DNA of 10,495 nucleotides from DATHGT01 sp035317605 (GTDB lineage Bacteria > Methylomirabilota > Methylomirabilia > Rokubacteriales > CSP1-6): positions 1 to 10,495 of the forward strand of contig DATHGT010000027.1 in assembly GCA_035317605.1 (NCBI GenBank). Direction: 5' to 3'. Every line of letters begins with the position of its first letter. The first letter of the stretch is position 1. The notes beneath the pieces were generated by a model, which did no database searches, had not been told where the DNA came from, and saw only the letters and a list, made by a program, of their open reading frames with translations. The position numbers and the translations under genes were made by a program. Below, piece by piece: positions 6,417 to 10,495 of this stretch.

Positions 6417-7589
6417 TTAGGGCTCTCCAAAGGCCTTGACGGCGTTGTGCCAGAGGATCTTTCGCATCAGGTCGGGGTTGACTTCCTGCCAGCTCAGCGC
6501 CAGGTCGACGGATCCGGGGAAGCGGGTCTCGGCGTGTGGGTAGTCCGAGCTGAACATGAGAAGGTGTTCGCCGAGGTACTCCGAGACCAGCTCGACCATC
6601 TTTCCGCCCTCGTGCAGGACGATCGAGGCGAAGAAGCGTCCACCGGTGGTGTACTCCAGCATCGTATGCTGCAGGCCGTCGGCCACGAAGCCCATGTAGT
6701 GCGCCTGGTCCTCGATTCGAGCGGCCCAGAACGGGATCCAGCCAAATCCCGATTCCAGCACGGCAAAGCGAAGGTTGGCATAGCGATCCATGAGACCGGC
6801 GCCGAAGAACGCGCCCATCGCCCGCATCGCACCCCAGGGATGCGACGCGGAGCGGCCGAGGAATGGGTTGTGCCAGAGGTCGCGATACCCCGGGTACCCC
6901 TGCGAGAAGCTGTGGTGGATGAAACAGAGCCCCGTCTCGTCGATCGCCTGCCAGATCGGATGCAAGGCCGGGTGGTCCAGCGGGTAGTCGACCGGCAGGT
7001 TGAGATACACACCGACCGCCCATGGTGACCCGCTCCAGCGTTTGATCTCCGCCACCGATTCGTCGATGTAGCTGGCGTTCGTGCTGATCATCGACTTGAG
7101 CCGATGCGGGTGTTGGCCGCAGAAGTCGTCCAGAAAGCGATGTTGCGCCCGCATGAACTCGACGTTGACCTCGCGGTTCTCGTGGCCGCTCGGCCCGCCA
7201 TTGTTGACCAAGAGCTGGACGTCAACCCCCTCCTCGTCCATGTCGCGGATGCGTCCGTCGGCGTCCCAGTCATCGCTGAACAGGTTCGGAGCCTTGCTCC
7301 CCATGAACCGTCCCGAGGCCCCGCCCGTCGTGGCGCGCGGCTCCGCCTCGCCGAGCGTGCGCGGGACGTCTGCTCCCCAGCCACCGACGGCTCCGCCGCT
7401 GCCGAGGCGGAAACGCGTCGGGTATGGTGCGTCGTACGCCACGCCCGCCGAATGCCTTCTCTGGGGCACTTTGCGGCTTTCCAGATCCGGCACCAACTCC
7501 CGGACCCGGGCCGAGAGATACTTTTCGAGCGTGTCAGCCGATGGCCCGACATGAGTATCGCTGTCGTAGACTCTGTAGCTGTTTCTCAT
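6417..7589 (-). CDS. Amidohydrolase family (Amidohydro_2) metal-dependent hydrolase/decarboxylase
   Basis: This 390-residue TIM-barrel protein belongs to the amidohydrolase-2 superfamily branch, which includes ACMSD-type decarboxylases. An N-terminal metal motif D-S-D-T-H has Asp9, Asp11 and His13. His225/His226 lie in CFIHHSFSQG and His250 in SASHPWG. Glu279 and the aromatic run GFGWIPFW (281-288) follow, and Asp349 is in the hallmark MFSSDYPHAE. NAVKAFG (382-388) ends the protein as in the family. The residues for binding one metal are present. Relatives hydrolyse or decarboxylate small carboxylic acids or open lactone rings, and the substrate here is unknown. The ATG follows AAAAGGAG by nine bases. 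It lies 45 bases after the lectin gene and probably shares its transcript. The aromatic-catabolic type of neighbours hints at ring-cleavage chemistry, but this is inference. Confidence 0.9.
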   Translation of the reverse strand: MRNSYRVYDSDTHVGPSADTLEKYLSARVRELVPDLESRKVPQRRHSAGVAYDAPYPTRFRLGSGGAVGGWGADVPRTLGEAEPRATTGGASGRFMGSKAPNLFSDDWDADGRIRDMDEEGVDVQLLVNNGGPSGHENREVNVEFMRAQHRFLDDFCGQHPHRLKSMISTNASYIDESVAEIKRWSGSPWAVGVYLNLPVDYPLDHPALHPIWQAIDETGLCFIHHSFSQGYPGYRDLWHNPFLGRSASHPWGAMRAMGAFFGAGLMDRYANLRFAVLESGFGWIPFWAARIEDQAHYMGFVADGLQHTMLEYTTGGRFFASIVLHEGGKMVELVSEYLGEHLLMFSSDYPHAETRFPGSVDLALSWQEVNPDLMRKILWHNAVKAFGEP

Positions 7590-7634
7590 CGACGCGCACT
7601 CCTTTTCGGGTGGCCGCGAGTGTACATCAAGGGA

Positions 7635-8153
7635 CTATCGGGCCCTCAGCCTCCAAGTACGCGACGGATGGCTATCGCAGTTGAATTGGACGGCCGTGAC
7701 GTTGTTGTCCGTACTCACCCCCCCGGCAATGGTCAGACACTTGCCCGTCTGTACATTCCTGATCTGAGAGACGCCGGCACTGGTCTCGCTCACGTTCCAC
7801 CTGCGTGACGGATGGTTGTCGCAGTTGAATTGGAGGGCCGTGACGTTGTTGTCCGTACTCATCCCCCCGGCAATAGTCAGACACTTGCCCGTCTGCACAT
7901 TCCTGATCTGAGAGGATCCGGCACTGGTCTCGCTCAGAGACCACCTGCGTGACGGATGGTTGTCGCAGTTGAATTGGACGGCGTCGACATTGTTCTCGGT
8001 ACTCATTCCTCCAGCAATGGTGAGGCACTTGCCGGTTTGCACATTGATCAGCATCACCTCGTTGGCTTCGGTGGGAGCGGCGGCGGCTACCAGCAGCCCG
8101 ATTACAAACAAGCCGATCAAAACAAGTCGAGGGGTTCGCGAAATACCATTCAT
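7635..8153 (-). CDS. Secreted ricin-type beta-trefoil lectin with three near-identical repeats
   Basis: This 172-residue protein starts with a signal peptide: two arginines in the first ten residues, a hydrophobic core from about 9 to 26, and a likely cleavage after Ala30. The rest is three tandem 48-residue units, with NVQTGKCLTIAGG beginning at 37, 85 and 133. Each has two Cys (43/63, 91/111, 139/159) spaced like the disulfide of a ricin-B/CBM13 subdomain, and three units make one complete beta-trefoil. The family QxW signature appears as RRW, RRW and RTW (69-71, 117-119, 165-167). It should be exported and bind sugars, possibly at three equivalent sites. No catalytic domain is attached. 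AAGGAG seven bases before the ATG at 8153 sets the start, and the frame upstream to 8279 carries no signal peptide. It sits between two enzyme genes with no obvious link to sugar binding. Confidence 0.88.
   Translation of the reverse strand: MNGISRTPRLVLIGLFVIGLLVAAAAPTEANEVMLINVQTGKCLTIAGGMSTENNVDAVQFNCDNHPSRRWSLSETSAGSSQIRNVQTGKCLTIAGGMSTDNNVTALQFNCDNHPSRRWNVSETSAGVSQIRNVQTGKCLTIAGGVSTDNNVTAVQFNCDSHPSRTWRLRAR
7666..8045. repeat. Tandem 144-bp repeats inside the lectin gene
   Basis: The same segment starts at 7666, 7810 and 7954, an exact 144-bp (48-codon) period. By hand count the first two copies (7666-7809 and 7810-7953) differ at about 13 of 144 bases. The third copy, which encodes the N-terminal unit, is more divergent and similarity stops near 8045. 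The pattern points to a recent in-frame duplication or gene conversion of the beta-trefoil subdomain. Confidence 0.9.
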
Positions 8154-8193
8154 GATGCCTCTCCTTCGGTCAGCGTTGGCCGGTGAGCTGCCC

Positions 8194-8219
8194 AAACGTG
8201 GGAGACGCTCGCCACGTTT
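8194..8219. repeat. Inverted repeat upstream of the lectin gene
   Basis: AAACGTGG (8194-8201) and CCACGTTT (8212-8219) are perfect 8-bp complements separated by ten bases. They lie 41-66 bases upstream of the lectin ATG in the 132-base gap after the flavin oxidoreductase gene. The position suits an operator for a dimeric regulator or a hairpin in the 5' leader. No T-tract follows, so a terminator is unlikely. No regulator gene lies nearby to support the operator reading. Confidence 0.35.
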
Positions 8220-8285
8220 CGCGATTCTTCCGCGCCCGAACGTCAGGATTTCATGTCTTTCCTCTTGGGTTGGGATCACCGTCGG

Positions 8286-9308
8286 TCAGTCGGCGAATAT
8301 CGGCATGACGTCGCGGGCAAAGCGGCGCAGGCTCTCGCGCCCGCGCGCGCCACCCCCCGACCCGCCGCCGTTGATCAGGACATAGCCGACCCCGACGTCG
8401 CGCAGCTCGGCGAGTATTTTCGCGATGTCGTCGGGAGTGCCGTACATGGCGCTGTTCTCGTTGATGGTCCGGGGATCGCCGGTGGCCCGGTCCGGGCCGC
8501 CGAGCACCGTGCCGTCGGGCCAGGTGGCGAGCTTCAGCTGGCGGACCCGATTCTGCAGCCGGCGCTCCAGGGCCGCCTCTCGTTCCTCGGCGGCGTCAGT
8601 CACGAAAAAGGCGCGGGTGACCCCGACCTGCATCGGGTCGAAGCGGCGGCCACGCGCCTCCACCTCGGACTTGTAGGCGGCGATGTGCGAGGCCACGCTC
8701 GTGGGCGACGCATATTGCCCGAGGAGCAGGTTGAACCCGTGGGCGGCGACCTGGCGGATCGAGCGCTCACTGCCCGCGCCCATCCAGATCTGCGGGTGCG
8801 GCTTCTGGGCCGGTGGCGGTTCGACGACGATGTCGTCGAACTCCCAGTACTTGCCCCGATGGCTGAAGGGCTCGTCGGCGGTCCACGCCTTCAGCAGGAC
8901 CTCGAGGCACTCCTCGAACCTCGCGTCGGCTTCCTCCATCGACATGCGGAAGCCCGCGAACTCGTTGTACCGATAGCCCTTGCCGATCCCGAAATCGAGC
9001 CGGCCCCCGGACAGGAGATCGAGGGTCGCGGCCTGTTCCGCCAGCAGCACCGGGTTGTGCCATGGCAGCACCATGACAGCGGTGCCGAGACGCAGCCGGC
9101 GCGTGCGCGCCCCGACCCAGGTCAGGAGATTGAGCGTGGCCGACACTTGACCGTAGCCCGTGAAGTGGTGCTCCACCACGAAGGTGCTGTGAAAGCCGAG
9201 CGCCTCCGCCTCGACGTTGTATTCGATGAAGTCGCGAAATCCCTCGCTGCTGTCGAATTCCGCACCGCCGCGCCTCGCCGACGCGCTGCCGAACAGGCCG
9301 AACCGCAT
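8286..9308 (-). CDS. LLM-class (luciferase-like) flavin-dependent oxidoreductase
   Basis: This 340-residue bacterial-luciferase-like monooxygenase (TIM barrel) has the family's usual length. It shows FVVEHHFTGYG (43-53), RLRLGTAVMVLPWHNP (71-86), LLSGGRLDFGIGKGY (98-112) and HPQIWMGAGS (171-180). These are the strands and loops that bind FMN or F420 and phosphate in the family. Such enzymes oxygenate or reduce organic substrates with reduced flavin from a separate reductase, or with F420. Sequence reading alone does not tell which cofactor is used, and no reductase gene lies in the window. The C-terminal Gly-rich stretch (about 316-325) is a loop near the end of the barrel. GGAGGGA eight bases upstream supports the ATG at 9308. 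It is the first gene of the minus-strand block, 132 bases ahead of the lectin, so co-transcription is possible but not certain. It could act with the downstream amidohydrolase. Confidence 0.9.
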   Translation of the reverse strand: MRFGLFGSASARRGGAEFDSSEGFRDFIEYNVEAEALGFHSTFVVEHHFTGYGQVSATLNLLTWVGARTRRLRLGTAVMVLPWHNPVLLAEQAATLDLLSGGRLDFGIGKGYRYNEFAGFRMSMEEADARFEECLEVLLKAWTADEPFSHRGKYWEFDDIVVEPPPAQKPHPQIWMGAGSERSIRQVAAHGFNLLLGQYASPTSVASHIAAYKSEVEARGRRFDPMQVGVTRAFFVTDAAEEREAALERRLQNRVRQLKLATWPDGTVLGGPDRATGDPRTINENSAMYGTPDDIAKILAELRDVGVGYVLINGGGSGGGARGRESLRRFARDVMPIFAD

Positions 9309-9416
9309 GTCGTCTTTCCCTCCGTCACGGGCCAGTGAGGTGGCGGCCCGTCAGGCGACGTGCGCCCTGGCTGGCGCGCTGCCGTGGGTTCGCCGCCGGC
9401 CGTTCTCCCGAGCCGG

Positions 9417-9425
9417 ATCATACCA
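9417..9425 (-). promoter_or_regulatory. Possible extended -10 promoter of the flavin oxidoreductase
   Basis: On the minus strand the sequence TGGTATGAT (9425 down to 9417) matches an extended -10 element (TGn followed by TATGAT, five of six to consensus). No good -35 lies 16-18 bases further up, as extended -10 promoters allow. Transcription would begin about 100 bases ahead of the ATG at 9308. The rest of the 265-base divergent gap (9309-9573) shows no clear promoter for the plus-strand membrane gene beyond a poor CATACT at 9537-9542. Confidence 0.3.
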
Positions 9426-9573
9426 GTTGCGCGCGCGATCTCGGCCCCGCGTGCCGCGCATCGTGCGCCGATTCGGGTTCCGCGCCCGTGGCTCTGGCGC
9501 CGACACGACGGTCCGCGCCAAGGGCCGCTGATGCGGCATACTGACGTCATCCCGAACGTTAGGCGGGAGGCAC

Positions 9574-9954
9574 ATGCTCGCAGCACTGCACGTTCTCGCG
9601 ACGGTCGTCATCGTTCCCTATGTGGTGTTCGCCTGCGGCATCGTCATTCTTGGACACGCGATTTCCAGGCGGTCCTTGTGGTCGTTCTTCGACACCCTGC
9701 TGGCGCACGCGCTCTGGATCATGCCGTGGGGGCTGATCGGCTTCCCGTGCGTCATGATGGTGGTCGCCGTGCTCGGCGTGATTCCACGCTTTCGCTTTCT
9801 GGGCGCCGTGTGCCTGGCTCTGCTCGCGGGAGCTTCGCTCGCGGTCATCGTCATCGGAAGTACGCCGAGCCCCGATTCGTCGCAATGGCTGTTTCTGTCG
9901 CCGTGCGTGTTCGTTCTCATCGTTGCGGTTTGGCTGGCCATCCAAAGCAGTTAA
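9574..9954 (+). CDS. Small integral membrane protein of unknown function
   Basis: I do not recognise this 126-residue protein. It is almost wholly hydrophobic, with four predicted membrane helices at about residues 4-28, 41-56, 58-92 (possibly two segments broken by the RFR turn at 71-73) and 105-124. Short loops contain ISRRS (30-34) and STPSPDSSQ (96-104). It has no catalytic or metal motif. GGGAGG sits only three bases before the ATG, closer than usual, and no alternative ATG lies nearby. It is followed after 33 bases by a D-2-hydroxyacid dehydrogenase on the same strand and may share its transcript. The positive-inside rule weakly favours the 30-34 loop being cytoplasmic. It could be an accessory membrane protein or a DUF-type family, and the sequence gives no function. 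Confidence 0.7.
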   Translation: MLAALHVLATVVIVPYVVFACGIVILGHAISRRSLWSFFDTLLAHALWIMPWGLIGFPCVMMVVAVLGVIPRFRFLGAVCLALLAGASLAVIVIGSTPSPDSSQWLFLSPCVFVLIVAVWLAIQSS

Positions 9955-9987
9955 CAGCATCGCCTCAGCAACTTGCGAGGAAGACCC

Positions 9988-10495
9988 ATGAAGATCGCGG
10001 TGATTCACGACTACGCCGACGTCTTTCGCACGACACGCGCCTACCACCGGCTGGCGGGGCACGACGTGGTCGTTCACACCGACGCTTACACCGACCCGGC
10101 GCGCGTCGTCGAGCAGGTGGCCGGCTGCGAGGCCGTGCTGCTCACGCAGCAGCGGGTCCCGGTGACCCGTGAGATCGTCGAGCGGCTCCCGGACTTGAAG
10201 TTCATCAGCCAGACGAGCGCCAACGTCTACCACGTCGACCTGGCCGCCTGCACCGAGCACGGCGTGGTGGTCTCCGCGGGCAGGGGTGGCGGCGGAGGCG
10301 GGCGCACTCCCTATTCCACGACCGCGGAGCTCACGTGGGGATTGATCCTCGCGGCGCTGCGCCATCTGCCGTTCGAGGTGGAGCGCCTCAAGCAGGGGCA
10401 CTGGCACACGACCGTCGGCACGCGTCTCGAGGGCAACACGCTCGGCATCTACGCGTTCGGCCACATCGGAGCGGCGGTGGCGCGGGTCGGACGGG
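9988..10495 (+). CDS. D-2-hydroxyacid dehydrogenase, N-terminal part (runs off the window)
   Basis: Only the first 169 codons are present. The frame is open to the window end. MKIAVIHDYADVF begins a substrate-binding domain of the D-isomer 2-hydroxyacid dehydrogenase family, and ISQTSANVYHVDLAAC (73-88) matches the conserved turn. STTAELTWGLILAALRHLP (110-128) is the hallmark that starts the NAD-binding domain, and TLGIYAFGHIGAAVA (151-165) is its dinucleotide-binding loop. The first Gly of GxGxxG reads Ala156, with Gly158 and Gly161 kept. A run of six glycines (100-105) in front of RTPYS is an unusual insertion. The catalytic Arg, Glu and His lie beyond the window. Such enzymes reversibly oxidise 2-hydroxy acids or phosphoglycerate-like compounds with NAD(P), and substrate is not determined. 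AGGAAG sits upstream of the ATG. It follows the membrane gene by 33 bases. Confidence 0.88.
   Translation, partial: MKIAVIHDYADVFRTTRAYHRLAGHDVVVHTDAYTDPARVVEQVAGCEAVLLTQQRVPVTREIVERLPDLKFISQTSANVYHVDLAACTEHGVVVSAGRGGGGGGRTPYSTTAELTWGLILAALRHLPFEVERLKQGHWHTTVGTRLEGNTLGIYAFGHIGAAVARVGR

Noticed and set aside
7666..8045. Repeats considered as a CRISPR array or intergenic repeat
   Set aside because: The period is exactly 48 codons, the frame stays open, and the repeats encode ricin-type subdomains.
9542..9549. TGACGTCA palindrome upstream of the membrane gene as a regulator site
   Set aside because: An isolated 8-bp palindrome with no second copy in the intergenic region and no regulator nearby is not enough evidence.
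9559..10464. 301-codon open frame on the minus strand across the membrane protein and the dehydrogenase
   Set aside because: It crosses two plus-strand genes, has an Arg/His/Asp-rich composition and no domain.

Overview
The window is a GC-rich, gene-dense bacterial chromosomal segment. Its contents are family III CoA-transferases, a thiolase-fold enzyme with a DUF35 partner, an amidohydrolase, a luciferase-like flavin enzyme and a 2-hydroxyacid dehydrogenase. That repertoire is typical of uncultured soil or subsurface bacteria (Rokubacteria-like, delta- or betaproteobacterial relatives). This placement is inferred from gene content and base composition only. No rRNA, tRNA, CRISPR array, transposase or phage gene is visible.

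Layout from left to right. Positions 1-132 hold a long inverted repeat: two perfect 37-bp arms around a 58-bp centre that contains a terminator-like hairpin. An alpha/beta hydrolase with an aspartate nucleophile follows on the minus strand (138-1019). A four-gene plus-strand operon (1150-5354) diverges from it: CoA-transferase III without the usual catalytic Asp, CoA-transferase III with that Asp (ATGA overlap), a thiolase-fold protein without the nucleophilic Cys or the GHP His, and a DUF35 zinc-ribbon/OB-fold protein. A minus-strand block (5470-9308) converges on it. In transcription order this block is an LLM-class flavin oxidoreductase, a secreted ricin-type lectin made of three 48-residue repeats, a metal-dependent amidohydrolase, and a MntA/HepT toxin-antitoxin pair. 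At the right edge are a small four-helix membrane protein of unknown function and the first 169 codons of a D-2-hydroxyacid dehydrogenase, both on the plus strand.

The most interesting unit is the plus-strand operon. Two dissimilar CoA-transferase subunits plus a thiolase/DUF35 pair is the same combination of families as BbsE/BbsF and BbsB/BbsA of anaerobic benzylsuccinate oxidation. The thiolase active site, however, looks more like the Ltp2-type steroid side-chain aldolases, which also work with a DUF35 partner. My reading is a CoA-activation and C-C cleavage module for an unknown acid. The acyl-CoA dehydrogenase, hydratase and alcohol dehydrogenase that would complete a beta-oxidation spiral are not in this window. 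The flanking hydrolase, amidohydrolase, flavin oxidoreductase and hydroxyacid dehydrogenase suit a catabolic neighbourhood, but a shared pathway is not shown.
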